NCBI GenBank assembly: GCA_900315935.1
Contig: ONBB01000017.1
Location: 1 to 64,000, forward strand
Source: an uncultured Bacteroidales bacterium
GTDB taxonomy: Bacteria; Bacteroidota; Bacteroidia; Bacteroidales; P3
Direction: 5' to 3'
DNA: 64,000 bases
In this document: positions 12,274-19,517 of the stretch, one piece after another
Layout: each line of letters starts with the position of its first letter
How positions within the stretch are numbered: the first letter of the stretch is position 1
The notes under the pieces: generated by a model
Database searches by the model: none
What the model saw: the letters and a program-made list of their open reading frames with translations, nothing else
Told to the model about the DNA's origin: nothing
Translations under genes and position numbers: made by a program

Positions 12274-13044
12274 CTACCTCAGGCAGGCCAGGTAGCGGCG
12301 GATGGTCTCCTCGATGCCGAGGTATAGGGCGTCGGAGATGAGGGCGTGGCCGATGCTGACCTCGTCGACCCAGGGAATCATCTGGTGGAAATAGGCAAGG
12401 TTGTCAAGCGATAGGTCGTGTCCGGCATTGAGGCCGAGGCCGCACTCGCGCGCCACGCGTGCAGCCTCAACGAAGGGTGCGACGGCGGCCTCGCGGTCAA
12501 CGGCATAGCGGCTGGCGTAGCTTTCGGTGTAGAGCTCCACGCGGTCGGTACCCGTTTTGGCGGCGTACTCAATCATCTGTGGGTTGGCATCAATAAAGAT
12601 AGACACGCGTATACCGCACTGCTTGAACTCCTTGACCACATCGCACAGATAGTCCTGGTTTCGGACGGTGTCCCATCCGGCGTTGGAGGTAAGCACCCCG
12701 TCGGCATCGGGCACCAGTGTTACCTGCGTGGGACGGACGGACTTCACGAGGTCGATGAAGCCATCGGGACCATGCGGATGGACGGGCGTTTGATGATTCT
12801 CCCCTACCTTGCGGACACCCTTGGGGTTGCCTTCGATGTTGAACTCCGTAGTGATGACGGGCTTGATGTCGTACACATCGGCATAACGGACATGGCGCTC
12901 GTCGGGACGCGGATGCACGGTGATACCCTGGGCGCCGAAGCGCTCGCAGTCTATGGCAAATTGCCTGACATCAGGGGTGTTGCCGCCGCGTGCGTTGCGG
13001 ATGGTGGCCACCTTGTTGATATTGACACTCAGCTTTGTCATCAT
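12274..13044 (-). CDS. pdxJ: pyridoxine 5'-phosphate synthase
   Basis: 256 aa, cytoplasmic. Condenses 1-deoxy-D-xylulose 5-phosphate with 3-amino-2-oxopropyl phosphate in the final step of DXP-dependent vitamin B6 synthesis. Family signatures are [16 protein letters not shown] at the N-terminus, [11 protein letters not shown] (phosphate and substrate contacts) and GLNAGHDL...NL near residue 200. Full length for the family. The start ATG overlaps the metK stop by 1 nt (TAATG), implying translational coupling. A second ATG follows immediately, so the true first residue could be either Met. Confidence 0.96.
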   Translation of the reverse strand: MMTKLSVNINKVATIRNARGGNTPDVRQFAIDCERFGAQGITVHPRPDERHVRYADVYDIKPVITTEFNIEGNPKGVRKVGENHQTPVHPHGPDGFIDLVKSVRPTQVTLVPDADGVLTSNAGWDTVRNQDYLCDVVKEFKQCGIRVSIFIDANPQMIEYAAKTGTDRVELYTESYASRYAVDREAAVAPFVEAARVARECGLGLNAGHDLSLDNLAYFHQMIPWVDEVSIGHALISDALYLGIEETIRRYLACLR

Positions 13045-14288
13045 TATTTAAGTTTGAATTCTTTCTTGATTTTGTCGACCATATCCAGCTTCTCCCAGCC
13101 GAAGAACTGTACCTTCTTCTTGCGCTTGCGGCCGGCGGCATCGTACACGGTTACAGTGTCTTCGTAGGGGTCGCGGCCCATGTGGCCGAAGGCGGCGGTG
13201 GGGCGGAAGATGGGGTTCTTCAGGCCGAAACGCTCGACAATGGCGTAGGGGCGCAGGTCGAAGAGAGCCTTCACCTTGGCGGCAATCTCGCCGTCGGTCA
13301 TCTTGACCTTGGCGGTGCCGTAGGTGTTGACATAGAGGCCCACCGGCTCGGCCACGCCGATGGCGTATGCCACCTGGACGAGGCACTCGTCGCAAAGGCC
13401 GGCGGCGACGAGGTTCTTGGCGATGTGGCGCGTGGCGTAGGCCGCCGAGCGGTCCACCTTCGAGGCATCCTTGCCGCTGAAGGCACCGCCACCGTGGGCA
13501 CCCCGGCCACCGTAGGTGTCGACGATAATCTTGCGCCCGGTAAGGCCAGTGTCGCCGTGGGGGCCGCCGATGACAAAATTGCCTGTCGGATTAACGAAAA
13601 GCTTCATTTCCTTGCCAAACAACTTCTGGACTCCCGACGACAGGCGTTTGATGGCACGCGGAAGGAGGATTTTCTCGATGTCCTTGTGAATCTGTTTCTG
13701 CTCCACGTCGGAATCGTGCTGGGTGGAGACCACGATGGTGTCGATGCGCTCGGGCTTGCCAGCATCGGTGTACTGCACCGTTACCTGGCTCTTGGCGTCG
13801 GGGCGCAGGTAGCGCATCTGACGGCCCTCGCGGCGGATCTTGGAGAGTTCCTGCAGGATGATGTGGGAAAGGGTGATGGGTAGCGGCATCAGCTCGTCAG
13901 TCTCGCGGCAGGCGTAGCCGAACATCATGCCCTGGTCGCCGGCACCCTGGTTCTGCTTCTCTTTGCGACTGACACCCTGGTTGATGTCGGCCGACTGCTC
14001 GTGGATGGCGGAGAGGACACCGCAGCTTTCGGCCTCGAACTTGTACTCGCCCTTGGTGTAGCCGATTTCACGAATGACGTCGCGGACAGTGGACTGCACA
14101 TCGACATAGCCGCTGCACGAGACCTCGCCACTGACCACGGCCAGACCGGTGGTTACAAGGGTCTCGCAGGCCACGTGGCTTTCGGGGTCGTGGCGGAGAA
14201 ACTCGTCGAGGAGGGCGTCGGAGATTTGGTCGGCCACCTTGTCGGGATGGCCTTCGGAAACGGATTCCGAGGTGAAGAAATAGCTCAT
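13044..14288 (-). CDS. metK: S-adenosylmethionine synthetase
   Basis: 414 aa, cytoplasmic. Makes SAM from methionine and ATP. Shows GHPDK at 13-17, the [12 protein letters not shown] signature beginning at 115, and the glycine-rich GGGAFSGKD at 266-274 (phosphate loop). First gene of a two-gene unit with pdxJ, transcribed from a clear promoter about 135 bp upstream. It also supplies the cofactor for the neighbouring radical-SAM enzyme and the methyltransferase at 54 kb, although that neighbourhood may be coincidental. Confidence 0.98.
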   Translation of the reverse strand: MSYFFTSESVSEGHPDKVADQISDALLDEFLRHDPESHVACETLVTTGLAVVSGEVSCSGYVDVQSTVRDVIREIGYTKGEYKFEAESCGVLSAIHEQSADINQGVSRKEKQNQGAGDQGMMFGYACRETDELMPLPITLSHIILQELSKIRREGRQMRYLRPDAKSQVTVQYTDAGKPERIDTIVVSTQHDSDVEQKQIHKDIEKILLPRAIKRLSSGVQKLFGKEMKLFVNPTGNFVIGGPHGDTGLTGRKIIVDTYGGRGAHGGGAFSGKDASKVDRSAAYATRHIAKNLVAAGLCDECLVQVAYAIGVAEPVGLYVNTYGTAKVKMTDGEIAAKVKALFDLRPYAIVERFGLKNPIFRPTAAFGHMGRDPYEDTVTVYDAAGRKRKKKVQFFGWEKLDMVDKIKKEFKLK

Positions 14289-14421
14289 GTTACGTTACTT
14301 TTAACTGTTAATATTTTGTTTTAACAGTGAAAAGATGTGTACTGAAAGTTCCGTTGAATTAGTGCTTTAGCATTTTTTCAAGTGGTTGCAATCATTACAA
14401 ATCTGTCCACATTTCGAAATG

Positions 14422-14453
14422 CAAAGATAAGAAAGAATAACGACGTGGCAAAA
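14422..14453 (-). promoter_or_regulatory. metK-pdxJ promoter
   Basis: Minus strand: TTTTGCC, about 19 nt, then TATCTTTG (14422-14429), followed by a leader of about 125 nt before the metK ATG. It begins next to the end of the rSAM gene. The long leader is unusual here, since several other leaders are under 15 nt, and could carry regulation. No SAM riboswitch fold was recognised by eye. Confidence 0.8.
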
Positions 14454-14454
14454 T

Positions 14455-15546
14455 TTATTTTTGCAGGCGTTGGTGATGGCAGACGAGCAGATGGCCGTCA
14501 TCGTCGTAGAGGTGAAGGCCGGAGCCCTCGCAGTAGCGCCACACCTTGCAGTCCTTGCATTGGTCTTTCTTGGCCCAGGTACGGTCGCGCATCACTTGGA
14601 ACTTGCTGTTCCATACCTCCCAGAAGTCGTCGCGGTAGATGTTTCCCTGGTCCATGTGGCTGCGGACAGAGGTGCAGCCGCTGATGGCGCCGTCGCAACG
14701 GATGCTGGCCACTTCGACACCGGAGCGGCAGTAGAAGAAATGGTCGCGCACACGCTGCTCGTAGGGGCCGAGGAAGCCCTCGCAGGAGTAGCTTACATTG
14801 AGTGTTGAGCGTTGAGTGTTGAGTGTTGAGTTGCGGCATTCGCGGATGAAGTCGAGGATGCCGCGGTACTGCTCATCAGAGAGTTGCAGCTCGGGGTCGC
14901 CGGCGGCACGCCCCATGGGGAAGATGCTGAAGAGGCGCCAGGCTGGCACGCCCAGCGAGACAAGATAGTCCTTGAACTCATGCAAGTGGGGATAGCTGCG
15001 TGGATTGACGCAGGTAACCACATCCCAAAGCAACTCCTTCTGCCTGGCCAGCAACTTGATAGCCTCGGTGGCGCGGGCGAAGGACTGGGGGTGGCGGCGT
15101 ATCCAGTTGTGGGGCTCCTCGAAGCCGTCGAGGCTGACGGTGATGCTGTGCATGCCGCTGGTCATAAGGCTATCGAGTCGCTTCTCATCCAGCAAAAAGC
15201 CATTGGTAACCAAACCCCACGGGTACTCGCGGCGGTAGAGTTCAAGGCCCACCTCTTCGAGGTCTGGACGCAGCAGTGCCTCGCCACCGGTGAAGATGAT
15301 GAAGGTTTTGTGGGGGTCGACATGTGGTGTGATGCTGTCGATGACGCGGAGGAAGTCCTCGGCAGGCATGTCTTGCACGGCGGGCTGCACCTTGCAGTCG
15401 CTGCCGCAGTGGCGACAACTCATGTTGCAACGTAAGGTACACTCCCAGAAGAGGGTACGCAAGGGATGGAGTTGTGCGTTGTTGTGGCGCAGCGAGCGCT
15501 GAAGCTCCAAACCTACTATCTGACGTACAGACAGTTGACCCAGCAT
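14455..15546 (-). CDS. radical SAM enzyme of the rSAM/lipoprotein system (TIGR04133-like)
   Basis: 363 aa, probably cytoplasmic. The [4Fe-4S]-SAM motif is CNMSCRHC (C40, C44, C47) with GGE at 87-89. The C-terminal half carries further cysteines (C273, C284, C291, C330, C333, C339, C356) arranged like a SPASM/twitch auxiliary-cluster domain, as in peptide-modifying rSAM maturases. The companion 179-aa gene upstream matches the lipoprotein partner described for this Bacteroidetes system, whose function is unknown. Residues 239-250 are a 7-bp tandem array that adds a Ser-Thr-Leu-Asn stretch in a surface loop. Starts 2 bp after the stop of the small lipoprotein gene at 15549. Peptide or lipoprotein modification is inference. 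Confidence 0.88.
   Translation of the reverse strand: MLGQLSVRQIVGLELQRSLRHNNAQLHPLRTLFWECTLRCNMSCRHCGSDCKVQPAVQDMPAEDFLRVIDSITPHVDPHKTFIIFTGGEALLRPDLEEVGLELYRREYPWGLVTNGFLLDEKRLDSLMTSGMHSITVSLDGFEEPHNWIRRHPQSFARATEAIKLLARQKELLWDVVTCVNPRSYPHLHEFKDYLVSLGVPAWRLFSIFPMGRAAGDPELQLSDEQYRGILDFIRECRNSTLNTQRSTLNVSYSCEGFLGPYEQRVRDHFFYCRSGVEVASIRCDGAISGCTSVRSHMDQGNIYRDDFWEVWNSKFQVMRDRTWAKKDQCKDCKVWRYCEGSGLHLYDDDGHLLVCHHQRLQK
14797..14831 (-). repeat. in-gene 7-bp tandem array (5 units) in the rSAM gene
   Basis: Plus-strand units ATTGAGT, GTTGAGC and three GTTGAGT. Encodes TLNTQRSTLN on the minus strand. The heptamer type resembles cyanobacterial short tandemly repeated repetitive (STRR) sequences. Confidence 0.9.
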
Positions 15547-15548
15547 AT

Positions 15549-15713
15549 TCAGACGCAGCCCGTTTCCTTGTAAATGTACACCTCGCCAGCCTCGTTCACA
15601 CCCTCTACCTCATATTCTTTCCCATTGCCACACTTATCGCACGATGTAAACAACACAGCTACAGAGGCAACGAGAAACAGACCGACCATCAATCTGACAA
15701 CAATCTTTTTCAT
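15549..15713 (-). CDS. small Cys-containing lipoprotein of the rSAM cassette (54 aa)
   Basis: Read directly from the minus strand: begins MKKIVVRLMVGLFLVASVAV, then LFTSC gives a lipobox at Cys25, and the mature part is only about 30 residues (CDKCGNGKEYEVEGVNEAGE...) ending KETGCV. Its ATG overlaps the preceding gene's stop (ATGA), and its stop lies 2 bp before the rSAM ATG, so translation is coupled to the enzyme. The short mature peptide with three Cys, one next to the C-terminus, makes it a plausible rSAM substrate or cofactor carrier (inference). I recognise no named family. Short length probably hides it from ordinary gene callers. Confidence 0.72.
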   Translation of the reverse strand: MKKIVVRLMVGLFLVASVAVLFTSCDKCGNGKEYEVEGVNEAGEVYIYKETGCV

Positions 15714-15874
15714 AACTGTTTTTCTTCTAGTTTGAACGTGGTTTCTACAACACCATACATGGGAACAATTCGAGGTTCCTCCTCTTCATTGTCCTTGCAG
15801 CATGACGTAAATCCAAGCATACCCATCAGGGAAATAAGCAGCCAGTGTTTGGCCTTCAAGAATCTGAGCTTCAT
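15710..15874 (-). CDS. short paralogue of the rSAM-associated lipoprotein (54 aa)
   Basis: Starts MKLRFLKAKHWLLISLMGM, nearly the same signal region as the 179-aa gene just upstream (MKVKYLKFKHWLLASVMGA). A GFTSCC lipobox follows and then an acidic stretch with PRIVPMYGV, matching RLMYGVPTMDF of the long paralogue. It stops about 10 residues later (FKLEEKQL). It therefore keeps the export signal and the MYGV core but lacks the carboxypeptidase-regulatory-like domain. It may be a truncated duplicate or a genuine short form. It begins 3 bp after the long gene's stop and overlaps the next small gene by 4 nt, so the reading frames are held together. Confidence 0.72.
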   Translation of the reverse strand: MKLRFLKAKHWLLISLMGMLGFTSCCKDNEEEEPRIVPMYGVVETTFKLEEKQL

Positions 15875-15877
15875 ATC

Positions 15878-16417
15878 CTATTTGTTTTCGAGGTTGACTT
15901 CGAGGTTGGCATTGAAAGTGCCCTGGTACATGCCCTGGGCCTGCGAGCGGTCGACGTGGTCGGCCTTGACCTCGAGCAGCTGGTTGCGGAACTGGCCGTT
16001 GGACTTGCCGTCGACATCACGCACCAGGATGCGCACCTGCTCCTGGGGAAGGTCGCTGGCCTTGAGTTCGAAACGACCCTCGCCATCAGTACGCACCTCA
16101 TTGTCCTCAAGGTATTTGCGGATATTATCCTGGTCGCCGTAGATGGTGTCGGCAGTGGCTTCGAGGCCACGCTCAAGCATATTGACACGGATATTCTTAA
16201 CGGGCTTGCCGTCGGCGTTGCGCACCTGTCCGCGAATCTGGAAGTCCATCGTGGGGACACCATACATCAAACGCATCTCCTCGCGGGGACGCACTGCGGG
16301 GATTTCTTCCTCCTGGGTGGCGGCCGCCTTCTTGCTGCAGTGGCAGGAAGTGAGACCCAAAGCCCCCATCACCGAGGCGAGCAGCCAGTGCTTGAATTTA
16401 AGATATTTTACCTTCAT
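15878..16417 (-). CDS. rSAM-associated lipoprotein (TIGR04134-like)
   Basis: 179 aa. Signal peptide MKVKYLKFKHWLLASVMGA with lipobox GLTSC; the mature N-terminus is CHCSKKAAATQEEE. RLMYGVPTMDFQIRGQVRNA begins a transthyretin-like/carboxypeptidase-regulatory sandwich (VKNIRVNMLERG, TDGEGRFELKASDL), ending in an FNANLEVNLENK strand. The KHWLLASVMG signal and MYGVPTMDF block match the lipoprotein partner family of the rSAM/lipoprotein system. First gene of the four-gene cassette. I chose ATG 16417 because upstream in-frame sequence lacks a signal peptide and runs into the divergent aroF promoter. Predicted to be lipid-anchored; function unknown. Confidence 0.85.
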   Translation of the reverse strand: MKVKYLKFKHWLLASVMGALGLTSCHCSKKAAATQEEEIPAVRPREEMRLMYGVPTMDFQIRGQVRNADGKPVKNIRVNMLERGLEATADTIYGDQDNIRKYLEDNEVRTDGEGRFELKASDLPQEQVRILVRDVDGKSNGQFRNQLLEVKADHVDRSQAQGMYQGTFNANLEVNLENK

Positions 16418-16428
16418 GTTGCAATAAC

Positions 16429-16459
16429 GGCTGTATGTCGGAAAAATTGTGTATCTTTG
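16429..16459 (+). promoter_or_regulatory. promoter of the DAHP synthase-chorismate mutase gene
   Basis: TTG near 16429 and TATCTTTG at 16452-16459 with about 20 nt between. The start codon at 16469 lies only 10 nt past the box, so the 5' leader would be a few nucleotides at most. The divergent lipoprotein start is 11 bp to the left, so the two units share one very compact regulatory region. Confidence 0.75.
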
Positions 16460-16468
16460 CAAATTATT

Positions 16469-17503
16469 ATGAGACAGAACGACCAACCCTACATCATAGC
16501 AGGCCCGTGCAGCGTGGAGAGCTTCGGGCAGCTGCGCGAGACTACGGAGGCACTCTGCAAGATGCCGCAGGTGAAGATGATACGCGCCGGCGTATGGAAA
16601 CCGCGCACACGCCCGGGTGGCTTCGAAGGTCTGGGCGAGCAGGCGCTGAAGTGGATGCAGCAACTGGCGGAGGAATACGGCGTGCACTACTGCTGCGAGG
16701 TGGCGCGGCCCGAACACGTGGAACTATGCCGGCAATACGGCATCGGCACCGTATGGATTGGCGCCCGCACCACGAGCAACCCCTTCATGGTGGAAGAGGT
16801 GTGCGAGGCACTGAAAGCAAGCGGGATGGAGGTGATGGTGAAGAACCCGGTGAGCCCTGATGTACGGCTGTGGATGGGGGCGCTGGAACGGGTTCAGCGC
16901 GCAGGAGTGCGCAGCGTGGCGGCGGTGCACAGGGGCTTCGACGTGTACAACAACGAGGGGCTTCGCAACGCCCCGCTGTGGGAATTGGTGCTGACCCTGA
17001 GGCGCGAACTGCCGGAGGTGCCGATGCTGTGCGACCCGAGCCACCTGGGCGGCAGCCGCGACCGTGTGGAAGAACTGTCGCTGGCGGCGATGCAGCTGGC
17101 CTACGACGGCCTGATGATCGAGGTGCACCCCTCCCCTGCCCTGGCCATGAGCGACACGGCACAACAGCTGACACCCGCCGAGTTCGAGACACTGCTCGAA
17201 CACCTGCAGCAGCAGTACCACCGCAGCGGCAGCAGCGAGGAACAGCGGCTGGCACCGCTACGGAGGCAGATGGACGACGTGGACCACGAGCTGCTGCGGC
17301 TACTGGGGCGAAGGATGGAGCTGTCGCGCGAGATAGCCGGCGTGAAACGCGAGACGGGCATGACGGTCTACCAGTCGAAGCGCTGGGAGGAGGTGCTGAC
17401 CGACCGACTGCGGCTGGCCGAGACGCTGGGGCTGGAACCCGGCTTCGTCAAAGAGCTGCTGGAGAAGATACATGCCGAGAGCGTGCGCGTGCAGCTGGAC
17501 TGA
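16469..17503 (+). CDS. bifunctional DAHP synthase / chorismate mutase
   Basis: 344 aa, cytoplasmic, aromatic amino acid pathway. Residues 1-250 are a DAHP synthase of the KDO8P-synthase-like type: PYIIAGPCSVES, RAGVWKPRTRPGGFEG, WIGARTTSNPFMV, VKNPVSPD, VHRGF and CDPSHLGG. The C-terminal ~90 residues are an AroQ-type chorismate mutase (LAPLRRQMDDVDHELLRLLG...REIAGVKRE). Such fusions are standard in Bacteroidetes, where the mutase domain can mediate feedback control. ATG 16469 is chosen because the promoter box ends 10 nt upstream; the longer open frame beginning 15845 overlaps opposite-strand genes and is spurious. Confidence 0.95.
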   Translation: MRQNDQPYIIAGPCSVESFGQLRETTEALCKMPQVKMIRAGVWKPRTRPGGFEGLGEQALKWMQQLAEEYGVHYCCEVARPEHVELCRQYGIGTVWIGARTTSNPFMVEEVCEALKASGMEVMVKNPVSPDVRLWMGALERVQRAGVRSVAAVHRGFDVYNNEGLRNAPLWELVLTLRRELPEVPMLCDPSHLGGSRDRVEELSLAAMQLAYDGLMIEVHPSPALAMSDTAQQLTPAEFETLLEHLQQQYHRSGSSEEQRLAPLRRQMDDVDHELLRLLGRRMELSREIAGVKRETGMTVYQSKRWEEVLTDRLRLAETLGLEPGFVKELLEKIHAESVRVQLD

Positions 17504-17528
17504 ACATCGCACCTTTGACTTCCAAAAC

Positions 17529-17561
17529 AAAAAAGCCCCGTCCAAAGAACTGGACAGGGCC
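17529..17561 (-). terminator. rho-independent terminator after rpmA
   Basis: On the minus strand, a GGCCCTGTCC...GGACGGGGC stem is followed by TTTTTTG. It lies between the convergent ends of aroF and rpmA; the stem may also serve the plus strand, but the T run is on the minus side. Confidence 0.85.
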
Positions 17562-17590
17562 ATCGCAAAACTATGAAAAAAAATTACTGT

Positions 17591-17848
17591 CTATTCTGCG
17601 GGAACCACGGAGACGTAGCTGCGATCGCGACGACCTTTGTGGAATTTGACCACGCCGTCGGTGAGGGCGAAGAGGGTGTGATCGCGGCCGATGCCGACGT
17701 TCTGACCGGGGTTGTGTGCGGTGCCGCGCTGGCGGACGATGATGTTGCCGGCGATGCACTTCTGGCCGCCAAAGATTTTGACGCCTAAGCGTTTGCTTTC
17801 GGATTCGCGACCGTTGTTGGAACTACCTACACCTTTTTTGTGAGCCAT
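17591..17848 (-). CDS. rpmA: 50S ribosomal protein L27
   Basis: 85 aa. [28 protein letters not shown] and [13 protein letters not shown]...[12 protein letters not shown] are the L27 signature. L27 reaches toward the peptidyl transferase centre. Lies 37 bp downstream of rplU, the usual L21-L27 pair, and ends in a strong terminator. Confidence 0.98.
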   Translation of the reverse strand: MAHKKGVGSSNNGRESESKRLGVKIFGGQKCIAGNIIVRQRGTAHNPGQNVGIGRDHTLFALTDGVVKFHKGRRDRSYVSVVPAE

Positions 17849-17885
17849 ACTATCTTGTTTTTAAAAGGTTAGACACTTGGATTGA

Positions 17886-18194
17886 TTAGTTGATGCTATC
17901 GATTTTGATTTGGGTCAGATAGTCGCGGTGGCCATTCATTTTCTGATAGCCTTTGCGACGGATTTTCTTGAAGACCAAAACCTTATCGCCCTTGAGGTGG
18001 CGAAGGACGGTTGCTTTGACACTGGCACCCTGGAGGTAGGGCTTGCCGATTTCGACCTTGCCATCATTGTCTTTAAGCATCACGGTGTCAAAAGAGATTT
18101 CGCTGCCCTCGTCGTTGTGGAGACGGTTGACGAAAATCTTCTGATCTTGGGCGACCTTGAATTGCTTGCCTGCGATTTCTACGATTGCGTACAT
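17886..18194 (-). CDS. rplU: 50S ribosomal protein L21
   Basis: 102 aa. MYAIVEIAGKQFKV at the N-terminus and LVFKKIRRKGYQKMNGHRD near the C-terminus are diagnostic of L21. First gene of the L21-L27 unit, transcribed from the promoter at 18263-18294 with a leader of about 60 nt. Confidence 0.98.
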   Translation of the reverse strand: MYAIVEIAGKQFKVAQDQKIFVNRLHNDEGSEISFDTVMLKDNDGKVEIGKPYLQGASVKATVLRHLKGDKVLVFKKIRRKGYQKMNGHRDYLTQIKIDSIN

Positions 18195-18262
18195 TTCTAA
18201 CTGTTTGTTTTTAAATTACTTTCACTCATTTTTCAAGGTTTATTGACCTTGATTTCGGACTG

Positions 18263-18294
18263 CAAAGATACAACCTTTTCCGAAACTGGCAAAA
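18263..18294 (-). promoter_or_regulatory. rplU-rpmA promoter
   Basis: Minus strand: TTTTGCC (18288-18294), 19 nt, TATCTTTG (18263-18270). Same architecture as the rRNA and tRNA promoters in this window. Confidence 0.87.
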
Positions 18295-18321
18295 TTTTTT
18301 TGCATTTTTTCATTTTTGGGA

Positions 18322-18396
18322 GGGGAATGGTAGGGGAACGGTAGGGGATCTCTAGGGGAATACAAAGGCACTGGAAGGATATGGAAGCTTATGGTA
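18322..18396 (+). repeat. G-rich dispersed element, copy 3
   Basis: Units GGGGAATGGTA, GGGGAACGGTA and GGGGATCTCTA, then GGGGAATACAAAGGCACTGG and AAGGATATGGAAGCTTATGG. The ~35-bp tail is identical to copies 4 and 5. Four GGGG tracts with 7-nt spacers. Lies between the rplU promoter and the 3' end of the DUF4249 gene. Confidence 0.9.
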
Positions 18397-18503
18397 GATT
18401 GAAAGTGCCGAGGTGTGAAAGACAACACAATAACACTCTGTTTATCAGTAAAATAAAGAGTCCACTCCCATTATTTCCAATCGATAGGAGGACTTGGATA
18501 CTT

Positions 18504-19478
18504 TCAGCGTCGGAGGGTGTCGGGGTCGAAGGCGAAGCGGCGGGTGGCGGCACCGGCGAACACACCGAGGGCGCCGTCGAGGTTGGAGCGCACCGCGCCC
18601 TGCTCGGAGAAGACGCCGCCGGAGGAGCCCTGGCGCGAGATGTCGATCAGGTAGCGCAGGCGGGCGGGGGTGAGCGACTGCAGCTCAACAATGAATTCGT
18701 GCTTGAAAGGGGGAATCTCGTTGGTGTCGGTGAGGTTGATGATGTCGAGGGTGATGGGATAGGCCTGGCCGTTGATGGCGCTGTCGATGAACATGTTGCG
18801 CGTGTAGACCATGCCCATCATGGGGTTGATGAAGGAGTTGTCGCCGGTGATGCCGGGGCTGTTGGAAATGAGGAAGTAGGTGGCGCGGACGGTGTCGACG
18901 GTGTCGATGGCGGGCACCCAGGTGCGGGAGAGGGAGTCGAACTCGCGACGCCACTGGTTGCGACGCAGGCCGCTGTCGCGCACGGAGACGGTGAGGTTGT
19001 AGTACTCGGTGAGGTCGGCGCGGTCGTGGAGGGTGAACTCCGCCCGGTAGAAACGGAGCGAGGCGCCGGGGCGGTTGAAGACCTCGATGTCGGTGAGCTG
19101 GGGCGTGTAGGGCACATAGGTGCGGCCGTGGACGCTGCCGCGGGGCGTGGTGATGTCGATGGCGAGGCTGTCGCCCTCGGCGTAGGTGTAGGGGAAGAAG
19201 TAGCGGCAGCGGCTGACGGAGTCGGGGGCATAGGGGACGCCGTTGACGGAGAGGGTGAGCTGCGTGCCGTCGACGGGCTGGTCGTTGGAGGGGTCGAGGA
19301 AGAAGCGCGTGTGGGCGAAATAGACGAAGGCACGGCTGTCGGGCGACGGCAGGCCGTTGAGTACCAGCTTGGCACCGGCGGGGTCGTCGTCGATTTCAAT
19401 CACTTTCTCGCAGGAGGCGAACAGGAACAGAAGCAAAATTGAAAACTGCAAATTGAAAATTGAAATGGGACGCTTCAT
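18504..19478 (-). CDS. DUF4249 family lipoprotein (TonB-receptor partner 1)
   Basis: 324 aa. The signal peptide's hydrophobic core is written by a 7-bp repeat array (SIFNLQFSIL) and is followed by FASC, a lipobox. The mature part has DUF4249 features: VLNG near residue 40, VDGTQLTLSVNG...Y, YAEGDSLAIDI, and a C-terminal NIFSEQGAVRSNL-like block. DUF4249 lipoproteins sit beside TonB-dependent receptors in Bacteroidetes and are probably surface partners, though function is not established. It lies 39 bp after its receptor and ends the glnA-folK-receptor operon. A paralogue is at 39312-40211. Confidence 0.87.
   Translation of the reverse strand: MKRPISIFNLQFSILLLFLFASCEKVIEIDDDPAGAKLVLNGLPSPDSRAFVYFAHTRFFLDPSNDQPVDGTQLTLSVNGVPYAPDSVSRCRYFFPYTYAEGDSLAIDITTPRGSVHGRTYVPYTPQLTDIEVFNRPGASLRFYRAEFTLHDRADLTEYYNLTVSVRDSGLRRNQWRREFDSLSRTWVPAIDTVDTVRATYFLISNSPGITGDNSFINPMMGMVYTRNMFIDSAINGQAYPITLDIINLTDTNEIPPFKHEFIVELQSLTPARLRYLIDISRQGSSGGVFSEQGAVRSNLDGALGVFAGAATRRFAFDPDTLRR
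19438..19465 (-). repeat. in-gene 7-bp tandem array (4 units) forming part of a signal peptide
   Basis: Plus-strand units ATTGAAA, ACTGCAA, ATTGAAA and ATTGAAA. On the coding strand they encode residues 5-14 of the DUF4249 lipoprotein signal peptide. Confidence 0.88.
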
Positions 19479-19517
19479 GTGGTTCGGTATATTATAATGT
19501 TTTCATATTATAAGGGT

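Noticed and set aside
14290..14420. Possible SAM riboswitch in the long metK leader
   Set aside because: AT-rich leader without recognisable conserved SAM-I, SAM-II or SAM-IV helices by eye; would need a covariance search.
15845..16468. A 208-codon upstream extension of the aroF-like frame
   Set aside because: Runs antisense to the rSAM lipoprotein gene and contains the aroF promoter; the enzyme's normal N-terminus is at 16469.
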